64,000 nt of DNA from a bacterium (GCA_020444265.1 JAHLLH010000001.1:248001-312000); one strand, 5' to 3'; shown: positions 1 to 10,881, counted from the stretch's first letter. A program made the numbers and translations. The notes: generated by a model from the letters alone, not told the origin.

Positions 1-45
1 CCTGCATTGAAGGTAGAAGAAGCACCGGAAGACAAAAACGTGTGA
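1..45 (+). CDS. possible 3' end of a CDS truncated by the window edge (...PALKVEEAPEDKNV*)
   Basis: open frame from base 1 to TGA at 43-45; too short to identify. Confidence 0.3.
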   Translation, partial: PALKVEEAPEDKNV

Positions 46-90
46 GGTCAGATACACTTCTGCCTGAGCACTTTACGCCATGAGGTAATC

Positions 91-210
91 ATGTTGAACG
101 AATCGGGATGTAAAAAGACACAGTATGGATTTGCTGCCGCGCTGACGGCACTGGTCTTTGTCGTCTGGCTGGTAGTGCGTTTTACAACGCCACGCACTCC
201 GGTCGCCTGA
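91..210 (+). CDS. small single-TM ORF (39 aa, MLNESGCKKTQYGFAAALTALVFVVWLVVRFTTPRTPVA)
   Basis: ATG..TGA read by hand; hydrophobic stretch GFAAALTALVFVVWLVV; below the size cut-off of the ORF track. Confidence 0.35.
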   Translation: MLNESGCKKTQYGFAAALTALVFVVWLVVRFTTPRTPVA

Positions 211-466
211 AACAGATTGCAGTGAACCGTCTGTCCCAGTTGGAGCCGGATACCTAACAGTTTGTCAACCTTCGAGTTTTTTACCGGGAAACAGATTCGA
301 CCTCACTTGTTACTCCCTTCTAAGCTGCTGAGAGCTTACGCCTTCCACCTTTTTCCACATCGCTTCCTCATGCGATGCCTGTCTTAAAAGTATCTGTAAC
401 ACAGTCGTACAAGAGGACGAAAGAAAACCTCTTGTTCCACCCGAAGTTCTCCGCTTGAGGGGATAC

Positions 467-955
467 ATGACACAAAAATCGAACGTTCTGTTTGGATTGG
501 CAGCTTTGCTCCTGCTAACCATGTCGCCTTCAAATTCATTCGCCTCGGACAGCAAATACCGACTTGGACTGCAAGGTGCTCAGTTCGCTGCAGGAATAAG
601 CGGAATTGCTGAGATCTCGAACCCCTGGGCTTTGCAGGGTATTGTGGATGTCGGTGGAGATGCTGTCGCATTTCGTCTGCTGAACCGTTTCACCAGGGAA
701 AGGTTCTGGAATGCCTATGGGAGCGGGACTGTGGGCTTCTGGGATCGTGACAGCTACCGCCCCTGGGGATGGTGGGGTGACAACGCGTTGAACGACAACC
801 ACGGGCTGGGACTTGGAGTTGGGCTCGGCATTGAATATGACTGGCGTGGCATTGATCGGTCCCTGCCCCCTCTCGGTTGGAATATCGAATTGGGTGCGAG
901 TCTCGTTCCTGGGTTTTATCTCGACCTGGGGATTGGGTTGCACTGGATGTTTTAG
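467..955 (+). CDS. small secreted / outer-membrane beta-barrel-like hypothetical protein
   Basis: ORF 455..955; N-terminal signal peptide, alternating Gly/aromatic pattern, terminal aromatic residue. Confidence 0.6.
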   Translation: MTQKSNVLFGLAALLLLTMSPSNSFASDSKYRLGLQGAQFAAGISGIAEISNPWALQGIVDVGGDAVAFRLLNRFTRERFWNAYGSGTVGFWDRDSYRPWGWWGDNALNDNHGLGLGVGLGIEYDWRGIDRSLPPLGWNIELGASLVPGFYLDLGIGLHWMF

Positions 956-1083
956 CGACAACCGAAGCGATGATTTGAGATGTTGAAACGAAACGATCCA
1001 TTTCGTTGGACCATGTAGTTGAGCTGGCGAGGTTTTGTGCCTTGTTCAGCATGTGTATTAGAACCAAGTCAGGAGATAAGACC

Positions 1084-2727
1084 ATGAAGAAGCTATTTAC
1101 AGGCAGCATCACACAAACGATGCTATTGCTCGTGGGCATTACCTTTATGGGTGCCCTTTCGAGCGGGTGCTCTTCGATGAGCCTCACACGTCAAGATGTC
1201 GTTCGCCAGTACGATGCCGTTGCGCAGCTCAGCGACGGATTGGTGGATGCACGTGGGCAAGATGGTGCTTTACTCGCGCCGATCACGTATTCCGAAACCA
1301 AGTCTGATCTGGACGAGGCGATTCTGTACGCACGCAAAGCTGATAAGGCCCGTGCGAATGAGGTTGCGCAACAAGGTCTGAAGAAACTTCAGAAGCTGAA
1401 TAAAATGATCGTTGCGAACCGCATCGAGATGGATGAGGTGGTCAACATCCGGACACGTGCCAACCTGCAAGGTGCCAATCTGCTGTTCAAAGAAGGGTCG
1501 AAAGAGGCTGACAATAGTTTTCGTGCTGCATCACGATTGCTTGAGAAAGGCGAAACGGAAAGCGCGCGAAAGCTTCGGCCCGAGCTGATTCAATTCTATG
1601 CAAGACTTGAACTGGACGCACTCAAGCAAGGCACGGTTGCTGTTGCCGAAAAAGCAATTGCAGCAGCCGAAGAAGCTGATGCTGACAAGTATGCACCCAA
1701 AACGCTTCAGAACGCCCGTGAAGAGCTGAAACTTTCCCTCTCTGTCCTCGACGCTGACCGTACCCGTGCCGACGAGAGCAATAGCCATGCACAAACGGCG
1801 ACTTGGATGGCAAACCAGGCCCGAGAGATCACAGCTCTCCTCAAGTATTACAAATCGCAGGATTTTACAAACGAAGATCGACTGCTTTGGTACCAGAATC
1901 AGCTTCAGCAGGTCCGGAACGCGCTGCGTGACGAGACACTTCCCTTTAACCAGCCTAATACCAAAGTCATTCAGGAACTGCGGGACGATGAACTGGCCCT
2001 GAAGTCCGTGATGAAGGACATTCGCCTGACCAATCAGCTCTCGCAACAAAGAACCGTGCAGCTTGAGCAAAACATCGAATCCCAACGGCAAATGCACGAG
2101 AAAGAGCTTCAGAACGTCCTCAAGATTCATGAGAATCAGCTTGCGGCATTGAGTAGTGGCAACGCTTCACAGATGAGTCAAGCGAAGAAAGAAGCCGCAG
2201 CACAAGTTGCCACATTGAAAAAGCGGCTTTCAGATCAATCCCTAGCACAGGCAAAATCTGAACGCCTCTCCCTTCGTTCTGAAGAGCGCTTTACACAGAC
2301 CCAAAATCGTTTCAGTACTGAAGAAGCTGGAGTGTTCCGTCAGGGCGACAACGTGTTGATCCGTTTGAATGGGTTCAACTTCAAACCTGGCAAATTTGAA
2401 GTGGATGCCGTCAACTACGCATTGCTCAACAAGGTGGTTGCCGCAATCAACACGTTCCCGGGAAGCTCAGTAACTGTTATCGGGCATACAGACGAGGTTG
2501 GTAGTGACCAACACAACCTGGATCTCTCAGCGGCACGCGCACGAAGCGTGGTAGGATTTTTGTCGACCGTTGGTGGTATTGATGCCAACAGGCTGACCGC
2601 CGACGGAAGAGGCGAAGAAGAACCTGTGGCAAGCAACGAGACGGAAGAAGGACGCGGCGCAAACCGCAGAATTGATGTATTGATCGTCAATACTGAGACG
2701 CTTCTTGGTAGTGTTCCAACAAGGTAA
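1084..2727 (+). CDS. OmpA-family lipoprotein (N-terminal coiled coil, C-terminal OmpA/peptidoglycan-binding domain)
   Basis: lipobox LSSGC; C-terminal VTVIGHTDEVGSDQHNLDLSAARARSVVGFL...ANRRIDVLI; start moved to ATG 1084 (MKKLFTG...). Confidence 0.85.
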   Translation: MKKLFTGSITQTMLLLVGITFMGALSSGCSSMSLTRQDVVRQYDAVAQLSDGLVDARGQDGALLAPITYSETKSDLDEAILYARKADKARANEVAQQGLKKLQKLNKMIVANRIEMDEVVNIRTRANLQGANLLFKEGSKEADNSFRAASRLLEKGETESARKLRPELIQFYARLELDALKQGTVAVAEKAIAAAEEADADKYAPKTLQNAREELKLSLSVLDADRTRADESNSHAQTATWMANQAREITALLKYYKSQDFTNEDRLLWYQNQLQQVRNALRDETLPFNQPNTKVIQELRDDELALKSVMKDIRLTNQLSQQRTVQLEQNIESQRQMHEKELQNVLKIHENQLAALSSGNASQMSQAKKEAAAQVATLKKRLSDQSLAQAKSERLSLRSEERFTQTQNRFSTEEAGVFRQGDNVLIRLNGFNFKPGKFEVDAVNYALLNKVVAAINTFPGSSVTVIGHTDEVGSDQHNLDLSAARARSVVGFLSTVGGIDANRLTADGRGEEEPVASNETEEGRGANRRIDVLIVNTETLLGSVPTR

Positions 2728-2892
2728 TTCATCATTCTTGGCTTTTCTAAATCAATGGACTATTCCATTGGATAGCCATGATTGTCCATTGCGCTATCAA
2801 CGCTTTATAACGAGTCTTTCGAGATCGATAACGTATGCGGACCAACACCTGCTGTTTGCTTTACACGCAGTTGAAGTTTTGAAGGAGATAGT

Positions 2893-3969
2893 ATGATGAC
2901 CAGAGCAAATGTTTTCGTGGCTTGCATGAGACAGACGACGCGGTTCCTGGCCACGATCATAGCAACGGCGCTTGTTCTGCCGATGACGGCATCCGCCCAA
3001 CCTCAACCGCCTGTTGCACTAGGCCAGGCCAGTGGGTTTACCGTGCTTGCTGCATCGCTGATTTCCAGTGTCCCTACATCTGAGATTATTGGAAACGTTG
3101 GCTTGAGTCCTGCAACAGGCAGCGAGATAACGGGATTAACCCAGGGTGAAGTAGATGGGTTTATGTACACCGTTGATGCGAGTGGGCCAGCAGGTTCTGT
3201 GATTGCGGCAGAGCTGCTCACCGCTGCAAAGGGTGACTTGACCATCGCTTACAACGACGCCGCAAGTAGAACTCCCGTACCCGTTGGTGATTTTCTTAAT
3301 CCGGGTGTCGGTAATATTGGTGGTATGACTCTTGTCCCAGGGCTGTACAGGTTCACCAGCACAGCATCCATCACCGGATCCGATGTAACTCTTTCAGGGA
3401 ACGCGACAGATGTCTGGATTTTTCAGATCGAATCGGATCTCGTCGTTGCGAACGGCATTCAAGTCATTTTAGCAGGTGGTGCACTGGCCGATAACATTTT
3501 CTGGCAGGTTGGTACATCTGCGACCCTCGGGACCAACTGTGTGTTCAAAGGAACGATCCTCGCTGATCAGTCTATCTCCTTGAACACAGGTGCAACAGTC
3601 GAAGGCCGTCTGCAAGCGAGTATTGGTGCAGTTACGCTGGACGCGAGTATCGTCACAACCCCGGGAACACTTAGTTCGATCGATGAGAGCTATGTGGCGA
3701 TTCCACAAATGTTCACACTTCACCAGAACTATCCGAACCCGTTTAATCCCAGCACACAGATCTCTTTCGATCTGGCAATTCAGTCCCATGTTTCAATCGC
3801 GGTGTTCGACATACTTGGTCAGGAAGTTGCTACACTCGTTGATCGAGAGATGGAAGTCGGCAATCACCATACTACATGGGACGCGTCCCAACATCCAAGC
3901 GGTATCTATTTCGTTCGCATGAGTGCAGACAACTTCACAGCCTCACGGAAATTGGCGCTGTTGAAGTAA
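2893..3969 (+). CDS. DUF3494 ice-binding-like protein with T9SS-type C-terminal sorting domain
   Basis: FTVLAASLISSVPTSEIIGNVGLSPATGSEITG...NIFWQVGTSATLGTNCVFKGTILADQSISLNTGATVEGRL is the DUF3494 pattern; C-terminus YPNPFNPSTQISFDL...SGIYFVRMSADNFTASRKLALLK. Confidence 0.85.
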   Translation: MMTRANVFVACMRQTTRFLATIIATALVLPMTASAQPQPPVALGQASGFTVLAASLISSVPTSEIIGNVGLSPATGSEITGLTQGEVDGFMYTVDASGPAGSVIAAELLTAAKGDLTIAYNDAASRTPVPVGDFLNPGVGNIGGMTLVPGLYRFTSTASITGSDVTLSGNATDVWIFQIESDLVVANGIQVILAGGALADNIFWQVGTSATLGTNCVFKGTILADQSISLNTGATVEGRLQASIGAVTLDASIVTTPGTLSSIDESYVAIPQMFTLHQNYPNPFNPSTQISFDLAIQSHVSIAVFDILGQEVATLVDREMEVGNHHTTWDASQHPSGIYFVRMSADNFTASRKLALLK

Positions 3970-4003
3970 GCTAAACGCAAGGGTGAGTTCAACTACCGGA
4001 GTA

Positions 4004-4037
4004 GCAGGGATGGCCGAACCGAGTTCGGCCTCCCTGC
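4004..4037 (+). terminator. strong hairpin downstream of the DUF3494 gene
   Basis: gcaggga-t-ggccgaac-cga-gttcggcc-tccctgc: 15 bp with one bulge; no T-run follows. Confidence 0.5.
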
Positions 4038-4160
4038 CTACCATGAGCGATGAGCAACTTCTAGTCCCCCTGCAAGAGCGACAACTCATGCAACCGGGAT
4101 TCCGAGGGAGAACCCTTCCTCAGCAAAACGATTTCTCATTCTGTTGATTAGAGGTGAACT

Positions 4161-4733
4161 ATGGCAGTCGAACAACATGCTATCCATATCCCCAAAACGG
4201 AGTCGGTTCATCTGGAAAAGGCGAAGCGAAGCCATCTCACCTTTGGGGTCGCGCTGGTGCTTCTGGGGATCCTGTTTTTAGTCAAACAGGTCGGCTTGAT
4301 TGAAATCACATGGCCATTGATCCTGATGGTTATTGGTGTATCGAGTCTCGCCGAATCCTGGCTGAACCGAAGCACAACCGGTGTATTCCCAGGAATCTTC
4401 CTCATGCTGTTAGGCTTGATATTTCTGGCGGACGGCAACAACTGGATCAGTGGCGGGGTCACGCGCAACTGGCCCCTGGTGGTCCTCGCATTGAGCATCT
4501 CGCTGATGTTATCACCGATCGTTAAACAATCGAGACGGCGAGCTTCACATCCAGGCGTCATCTTGCTTGCAGCCGGATTTTTTCTTCTCGTGGTCGAGTA
4601 CAACTGGATACAGTGGTGGGTGCTGAACGATATCCTACGCTGGTGGCCCATCGTCCTGCTCGTCATTGGGGCGTGGTATCTCTTCCACAATACCCTACCC
4701 TCGAAAGCTCGAGAGGGTGACGGCAATCAATAG
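4161..4733 (+). CDS. LiaI/LiaF-like (DUF5668) multi-pass membrane protein
   Basis: repeated LxxGxxFL...WPxxLxxIG hydrophobic segments. Confidence 0.6.
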   Translation: MAVEQHAIHIPKTESVHLEKAKRSHLTFGVALVLLGILFLVKQVGLIEITWPLILMVIGVSSLAESWLNRSTTGVFPGIFLMLLGLIFLADGNNWISGGVTRNWPLVVLALSISLMLSPIVKQSRRRASHPGVILLAAGFFLLVVEYNWIQWWVLNDILRWWPIVLLVIGAWYLFHNTLPSKAREGDGNQ

Positions 4734-4790
4734 GTTGGCGTTCGAGTCCAGCTTGGGATGGAACAAATGGAATGGGGTGGGCAAACAAGA

Positions 4791-4841
4791 GCGGCCCGTT
4801 GTGATGGGGGAGACGGCGCAGGTTCTCCCCTCACGGGCCGC
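4791..4841. terminator. long intergenic hairpin
   Basis: gcggcccgt ... acgggccgc arms with inner gggggaga/tctcccc pairing. Confidence 0.5.
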
Positions 4842-5339
4842 ACTTGGCGAATCATCCAGAAGGAGGACCACCTGTTGACGGGCAGGTGTCCATCTATCAA
4901 ATCGTCATCCTGGGCTGCGTTTATTGAAAAATGAATGGTTCATGTCTCGCCATTGTAATCCATCTCCACTCACTCGAACCTTTTCTGATCCTGAAGATTG
5001 TCAACTCTTTCCGTCTGCTCGAAGATTGACAACTGCGTCGCTTCGGTAGAATTGAAGGTTTACTTCTGATAACTGCAAGTAAAATCAGAAATAAGAATTC
5101 GATAATCGTCAGGAGAGTGAGATGGGATGGGCAGGCTGGGCAAGAAAACTGTAAGCAGATGAACATACATTTTGGAAGGACTCTGGTCATTCTGTCGATC
5201 AGCTATGCTGAAGACACATGGTACGTGCTCTCGCAAGTCGACAGGGATAAAATTGCCCATTTGTTCAGTAGTCTGATCTCACCTATATTGGACACGCTTG
5301 TTCCATATTGAAGTTGACGATTACCCCTGAGAGATCACG

Positions 5340-8183
5340 GTGAGCCCACACGAACCAAATGCCATTGTTATTCGCGGTGCACGCGAACACAACCTGAAGA
5401 ATATTGATGTTGAGCTGCCTAGAAACAGCCTCACAGTTGTGACCGGGTTGTCTGGAAGCGGAAAGTCCAGCCTGGCGTTCGACACCTTGTATGCTGAAGG
5501 GCAACGTCGCTACGTTGAGTCGCTCTCTGCCTATGCTCGCCAATTTCTCGGGTTGATGGAGAAGCCGAACGTTGAGATCATTGAAGGTCTCAGCCCGGCA
5601 ATTTCCATCGAACAAAAGGCAACCAGCCGGAACCCTCGCTCCACGGTTGCAACCGTCACCGAGATCTACGATTACCTGCGTCTCCTCTTTGCCCGTGTCG
5701 GAACCATCTATTGCCCTGGCTGCGGGAAAAGGATTGAAAGGCAGACTGTCCAGCAGATCACCGATGCCGTCATGACCATGCCCGTTGACACACGAATCCA
5801 GGTGCTCGCACCCGTGGTTCGTGGACGGAAAGGGGAGTACAAGAAGCAGTTCCAGGAGATCGAACGGGATGGGTTCGTCCGGGTTCGTGTCGATGGTGAG
5901 ATCTTCCCGGTCAACGAAGTGCCAGCTCTCGACAAACGGAAAAAGCACACCATCGAGATCGTCGTTGACCGTCTTGTCATCAAACCCGAGATTCACAATC
6001 GACTGACAGACTCTATCGAACTGGCTCTTAATCACGGCGCCGGGTTGGTCAATATCCTGACGAAAGAGGGCGACGAGAAGCTCTACAGTGAGAAGTATGG
6101 CTGCCACGAGTGCAACATCTTCTTCGATGAGCCCGAACCGCGCAACTTCTCCTTCAACAGCCCCTTTGGTGCATGCCCCGAATGTGATGGCCTGGGCTTC
6201 AGTATGGAAATTGACGCCCGTCGTGTCATCCCGCATCCGCAAAAATCGGTTCGGGATGGTGCCATTGCGACCTTCAGCAGCCCGCGTGAGTCCTGGTATT
6301 TCCGCATGCTCGAACAGGTAGGGGAGCACTACGGTTTCGCCCTGGATGTTCCCTGGCATTCCTACACAGAACAGCAGAAAAATGTCATCCTCTACGGTTC
6401 CCCGGAAAAGCTCGATTTCCATTGGGAGCGCAACAGCCTGAAGGGCTCGGGCACGTGGGACTACCGCAGCAAGTGGGAAGGGGTGATCTCGAACCTCGAG
6501 CGACGGTACCGACAGACAGACAGCAGCATGATCCGTGAATGGATCGAGAGCTTTATGGGGCATGTGGCCTGCCCGACTTGTAGTGGGAAACGCCTCAAAC
6601 CGGAAAGCCTTGCGGTTCGCATCCAGGAGAAGAATATCTCCGACATCAGTGAGATGAGCATCCAGGATGGCTTGCATTGGTTTGAATCCCTCAAGCTGAG
6701 CGCCAGGGATATGGAAATATCCGAGCCGATCCTGAAAGAGGTGATCGCTCGTCTCGGCTTTCTGAACAACGTCGGTCTTGATTACCTCACCCTGTCACGG
6801 TCCGCCGCATCCCTGTCCGGCGGCGAAGCGCAGCGCATCCGTCTAGCAACCCAGATTGGCAGCCAACTGGTCGGGGTGCTTTACATCCTCGATGAACCCT
6901 CGATTGGCCTGCATCAGCGAGACAATGAACGTCTTATCGCGACCCTCGAACGGTTGCGTGACCTCGGCAATACGGTAATTGTTGTCGAGCATGACCGTGA
7001 TACGATCGAACGTGCCGACTGGGTGGTGGACTTGGGGCCTGGTGCAGGTCGTCACGGTGGACAAGTAGTTGCGGCCGGAACTCCTGCTCAGGTAAAAGAA
7101 GTGGATGAAAGCCTGACGGGACGTTTCCTCTCCGGTAAAGACAAAATCGAACTGCCGAAAGAGCGACGTAGTCCTAATAAGAAATTTCTCACCATCAAAG
7201 GTGCTTCGGGCCACAACCTCAAAGGGGTAGATGCGAAGATTCCGCTTGGGGTGATGACGGTAGTTACCGGTGTGAGTGGGAGCGGCAAATCAAGCCTGAT
7301 CAACGAGACCCTGTATCCGGCATTGGCACGTGAGGTCTATGGCTCCCGCGAGGTACCGCTCGAACACAATGATATCGAAGGGCTGAAGTGGATCGACAAG
7401 GTGGTGGACATCGACCAATCCCCAATTGGCAGAACCCCACGATCCAACCCGGCCACCTACACCGGCCTCTTTACCTTCATGCGTGACCTCTTCGCCCAGC
7501 TTCCAGAAGCGAGGGCGCGCGGTTATGCGCCGGGACGATTCAGCTTCAATGTGAAGGGCGGACGGTGCGAAGCGTGCCAGGGGGACGGCATCATCAAGAT
7601 CGAGATGCACTTTTTGCCAGATGTCTATGTCACCTGCGAAACGTGCCATGGCAAGCGCTACAACCGGGAGACGCTTGAGATCAAGTACCGTGGCAAATCG
7701 ATCGCGGATGTGCTCGACATGACAGTCGAAGAGGCGCTGAAGTTTTTTGATGCAATCCCCAGCCTGAAACGGAAACTGAAAATCCTCAACGATGTCGGCC
7801 TAGGGTACATCCACCTCGGTCAGCAGGCAACGACCCTTTCCGGTGGTGAGGCTCAGCGTGTCAAACTCGCCTCCGAGTTAAGTAAGGTGGCGACTGGGAA
7901 GACCGTCTACATCCTCGACGAACCGACGACTGGGCTGCACTTTGCCGATGTGAAGCTGCTGCTCAACGTGATTCAGAAATTGGTGGATCGGGGCAATACG
8001 GTTATCATCATCGAGCACAACCTCGATGTGATCAAAACCGCCGACTGGATCATCGATCTCGGCCCCGAAGGGGGAGACAAGGGTGGTGTGATTGTCGCAG
8101 AAGGCACCCCCGAGAAAGTGGCATCGGTCAAGAAGAGCCACACAGGCCGTTTCCTGCGTGCGGAACTGGAGATAAAGGACTGA
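5340..8183 (+). CDS. uvrA: excinuclease ABC subunit A
   Basis: 947 aa; two Walker A motifs ([28 protein letters not shown]), zinc CxxC pairs, ABC signatures [12 protein letters not shown] and [15 protein letters not shown] start. Confidence 0.98.
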   Translation: MSPHEPNAIVIRGAREHNLKNIDVELPRNSLTVVTGLSGSGKSSLAFDTLYAEGQRRYVESLSAYARQFLGLMEKPNVEIIEGLSPAISIEQKATSRNPRSTVATVTEIYDYLRLLFARVGTIYCPGCGKRIERQTVQQITDAVMTMPVDTRIQVLAPVVRGRKGEYKKQFQEIERDGFVRVRVDGEIFPVNEVPALDKRKKHTIEIVVDRLVIKPEIHNRLTDSIELALNHGAGLVNILTKEGDEKLYSEKYGCHECNIFFDEPEPRNFSFNSPFGACPECDGLGFSMEIDARRVIPHPQKSVRDGAIATFSSPRESWYFRMLEQVGEHYGFALDVPWHSYTEQQKNVILYGSPEKLDFHWERNSLKGSGTWDYRSKWEGVISNLERRYRQTDSSMIREWIESFMGHVACPTCSGKRLKPESLAVRIQEKNISDISEMSIQDGLHWFESLKLSARDMEISEPILKEVIARLGFLNNVGLDYLTLSRSAASLSGGEAQRIRLATQIGSQLVGVLYILDEPSIGLHQRDNERLIATLERLRDLGNTVIVVEHDRDTIERADWVVDLGPGAGRHGGQVVAAGTPAQVKEVDESLTGRFLSGKDKIELPKERRSPNKKFLTIKGASGHNLKGVDAKIPLGVMTVVTGVSGSGKSSLINETLYPALAREVYGSREVPLEHNDIEGLKWIDKVVDIDQSPIGRTPRSNPATYTGLFTFMRDLFAQLPEARARGYAPGRFSFNVKGGRCEACQGDGIIKIEMHFLPDVYVTCETCHGKRYNRETLEIKYRGKSIADVLDMTVEEALKFFDAIPSLKRKLKILNDVGLGYIHLGQQATTLSGGEAQRVKLASELSKVATGKTVYILDEPTTGLHFADVKLLLNVIQKLVDRGNTVIIIEHNLDVIKTADWIIDLGPEGGDKGGVIVAEGTPEKVASVKKSHTGRFLRAELEIKD

Positions 8184-8211
8184 CTATATAAAGTTCAGGA
8201 GAGGAGTAGAA

Positions 8212-8252
8212 GTCATTGCGAGGCGGCGCATAGGGCCAACGAAGCAACCCCC
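8212..8252 (+). repeat. solo copy of GTCATTGCGARG-N-ACGAAGCAACCCC dispersed repeat
   Basis: gtcattgcgaggcggcgcatagggccaacgaagcaaccccc; shares both ends with 45582-45616 and 50733-50774. Confidence 0.7.
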
Positions 8253-8332
8253 ATGTTCCGTCAAGTTGGCTATAGCCAATCCTTTTGACTCAGCTAGTTC
8301 TTAGAGCTGTCGACGTCCTCCAAATAAAAGTA

Positions 8333-8358
8333 AACCCCGTCATTAAGCTGACGGGGTT
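8333..8358 (-). terminator. rho-independent terminator for the upstream minus-strand gene
   Basis: aaccccgtca-ttaagc-tgacggggtt perfect 10-bp stem; T-rich tract on the minus-strand 3' side. Confidence 0.7.
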
Positions 8359-8384
8359 AAAAGTTAAAGATGCCTGCCAGCCAC

Positions 8385-10802
8385 TTATCTCACCAGCATC
8401 ACCTTGTGCATCACCTTTACATTCCCTGACTCCAACCGCAAGAAGTAGACGCCACTCGCCAAACCTTCCGCCTGCCAGGCGATACGATGGCTGCCGGGCT
8501 GCAGACGTGTCAGGTTGCGCTGATCGACCAACCTACCGAGTAGATCGTAGACACGCAGACTTACATCCTGGGTCGTGGGTAACGTAACCGACAGGGCGGT
8601 TGTGCTGTTAAAGGGGTTCGGGTAAACCGAATCAAGAGTAAACTCTCCCGGCAGAGTGGTGGGATTTTGCTCGCCGATGCTGTTTGTCCAATCGGGGTGG
8701 CTGACGATGATCCGGAATCGTACCCGCTTCATGTCGTCATTTCGCAAGGGGATTCTCATTCGTACCGTCGGTGTGGTACGTAGATCATCGACCAGGACTT
8801 CGTTGCCGTTCTCATTGGCTAGCTGGAAGCCAAACGCTTCATCGACTTCCTCCAGTCCTTGAAAACTGATCTCGATCGAGTCGCGCAACGTCGGAATCGC
8901 TTCCACTTCAGCGAGATAGTTACGGTAGAATCCAGGCCCATTGCTCTGGAACTGGTGGAAATAGTTGCGCATCCCGCTGCCGATAAACCGAACGTGCAGA
9001 GCACGATCAACAAACCGGATGTCGTAGGCATCGTATGCATCCGGGCCGTTCTGAGCATCGGTGCCGATGCCGATGATATGCCCGTTGTCCGAGGCCTCAA
9101 CGGTTCCGTTGTCCGTGAAGGAGGCGACATTCATCCGTACTCCCCAGTCCATACCAGCATAGGGGTCGCCAAAACTCGGAGATTCGCGTCCAGGGGGAAT
9201 TTTCCAACTGATCGGTGTGTCATCAAGGGTTATCAAAAGGGCACCATCCCAGGGATCTATCTCACCGAGAGTTGGGACAAAACGCCCTGCATCGTCCAAG
9301 GTGTAAACCCAGCGGTTGATAAACCCTTCATCGGCTGCTTCCTGGAAGGTCATATCCCCGGAAGGGGTTCCTAAATAGGTATTCGGATAAGAAATCGAAT
9401 AGGGGAAGGGGTTGGCTGCCATGGTGAAGGTCAGTTCGCCTTCGTTTCCCTCATCCAGGGAAATGTCGCGCCCAACACCTTGTTGCATCGCATACCCGTC
9501 CGCAAAGATGGTGATGGATGCGTTCGTTGTCTGCCGCACGAGGTAGCCCATGCCGATCATCATGTCTGGCGGATCACCACGTTCAAGCCCATCTTCCTCA
9601 GGCTCACCATAGCGCAACATTACTTCCAGCAGGGAGTTCCAGCGCATGAGACGCCAGGTTTCATCGCCTGTTGCTGGACCGAGCTCGTCCCCGAACAGCA
9701 CACCCGGATCGCCATTTTCGGGACTGACAGGCAGTCCTATGAAGCTCCAGCGATTCCGTTCGAGGGTGTATTGGGCACCAGCGATGGTGGAGTAAATTGT
9801 GTTTCCGTAATAACCCGCGTTCGCACGGCCCCCATTCGGTTCCGGTTCGCGATCGAAGGGTGCTTCCGGATCGGCCATGTCAACGGTCCGCGATCCCTGC
9901 AACACACCGAATAGGGCATCATTCGGGCTGTAGAAGTAGGGATCGTCCTTCACGTTTCCTGTGCCAGGGAAGACGTTGTCCGAGGTTTCCACCAGGCTGT
10001 AGCTGACCTGTACCTGGCCGCTGATTGTGAGCTGGTCACCCATATGGTTTGGATTGCCCCAGACAATCGAACTGGAAAGGTTGACCGCATGGTTACCCGG
10101 GTTGCCATTGCTGTATATCGCGGTCGCCTCGGGAAGGTTCAATGAGCTGTTGTTGCTGATGGTGCAGAAACGGATGACGGGGTCGCACCGGACCGCATAG
10201 ATCCCAGCACCTTCATCCACGGAGTAATTGTCATGGATCAGCACGTGCTCAACAAAGACATCATCTACCTCGAACAGGAAAAGACCACCACCCTCACCAA
10301 TCGTGCCCGGAACAATCTGGTAGTCTGCTGCATTGTTGCGAATCACCAGATTGGTCAGAGAAACTCCTGACCCCTGGGTCACACGGATGCCGCCACCCTG
10401 GATTTCTATCCCGCCAGCAATGGTCAAGCTGTCCAATCCCCAATTCACATTCTCGACTGCGGCGACAACACTGGTTAGAGCACCGTCCGCATCAACGATG
10501 GTCTCTTCCGGACCTGCACCGCGAATGGTTGTTTCATCCACCATGGGCAAGGGAAAAAGTTCGCTGCCCGGGCTGAATGTGCCCGGTCCGACATGAATCG
10601 TATGTGGTGTCCCGGACGCAGTATCAGCAACGGTCAAAGCGAAGGTGATGGACCGGTACGGTGATTCCTCGCTGCCATGGTCAGGAAGGTCCGAGCCATC
10701 GATTGCGACATAGTACTCGTTCGCAAATGACGGCATCGCTATCAGAAGAATAAAAAGAATCGACACGAATGTCGATTTTATCAGCCTGTTGAACAGCTTC
10801 AT
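8385..10802 (-). CDS. secreted right-handed parallel beta-helix protein with T9SS-type sorting tail
   Basis: signal peptide MKLFNRLIKSTFVSILFILLIAMPSFA; beta-helix style IHVGPGTF...IRNN; C-terminus YPNPFNSTTALSVTL...ASGVYFLRLESGNVKVMHKVMLVR. Confidence 0.8.
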   Translation of the reverse strand: MKLFNRLIKSTFVSILFILLIAMPSFANEYYVAIDGSDLPDHGSEESPYRSITFALTVADTASGTPHTIHVGPGTFSPGSELFPLPMVDETTIRGAGPEETIVDADGALTSVVAAVENVNWGLDSLTIAGGIEIQGGGIRVTQGSGVSLTNLVIRNNAADYQIVPGTIGEGGGLFLFEVDDVFVEHVLIHDNYSVDEGAGIYAVRCDPVIRFCTISNNSSLNLPEATAIYSNGNPGNHAVNLSSSIVWGNPNHMGDQLTISGQVQVSYSLVETSDNVFPGTGNVKDDPYFYSPNDALFGVLQGSRTVDMADPEAPFDREPEPNGGRANAGYYGNTIYSTIAGAQYTLERNRWSFIGLPVSPENGDPGVLFGDELGPATGDETWRLMRWNSLLEVMLRYGEPEEDGLERGDPPDMMIGMGYLVRQTTNASITIFADGYAMQQGVGRDISLDEGNEGELTFTMAANPFPYSISYPNTYLGTPSGDMTFQEAADEGFINRWVYTLDDAGRFVPTLGEIDPWDGALLITLDDTPISWKIPPGRESPSFGDPYAGMDWGVRMNVASFTDNGTVEASDNGHIIGIGTDAQNGPDAYDAYDIRFVDRALHVRFIGSGMRNYFHQFQSNGPGFYRNYLAEVEAIPTLRDSIEISFQGLEEVDEAFGFQLANENGNEVLVDDLRTTPTVRMRIPLRNDDMKRVRFRIIVSHPDWTNSIGEQNPTTLPGEFTLDSVYPNPFNSTTALSVTLPTTQDVSLRVYDLLGRLVDQRNLTRLQPGSHRIAWQAEGLASGVYFLRLESGNVKVMHKVMLVR

Positions 10803-10836
10803 AAGTCGTCCAGTTCGTCTGCGGGTGGGAAGGTGC

Positions 10837-10870
10837 AAAACCCCGGGATGCCTTGGTGGCATCCCGGGGT
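10837..10870 (-). terminator. rho-independent terminator
   Basis: accccgggatgcc-ttggt-ggcatcccggggt perfect 13-bp stem; U-tract on the minus strand (ttttgcacc). Confidence 0.8.
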
Positions 10871-10881
10871 GAACTGACAGA

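Noticed and set aside
4735-4765. tRNA T-arm-like gttcgagtcc
   Set aside because: flanking bases do not form a 5-bp T-stem and no acceptor or anticodon arm is found
5283-6677. 464-aa ORF antisense to uvrA
   Set aside because: uvrA on the plus strand is unambiguous; the antisense frame is a codon-bias shadow with no recognisable domain
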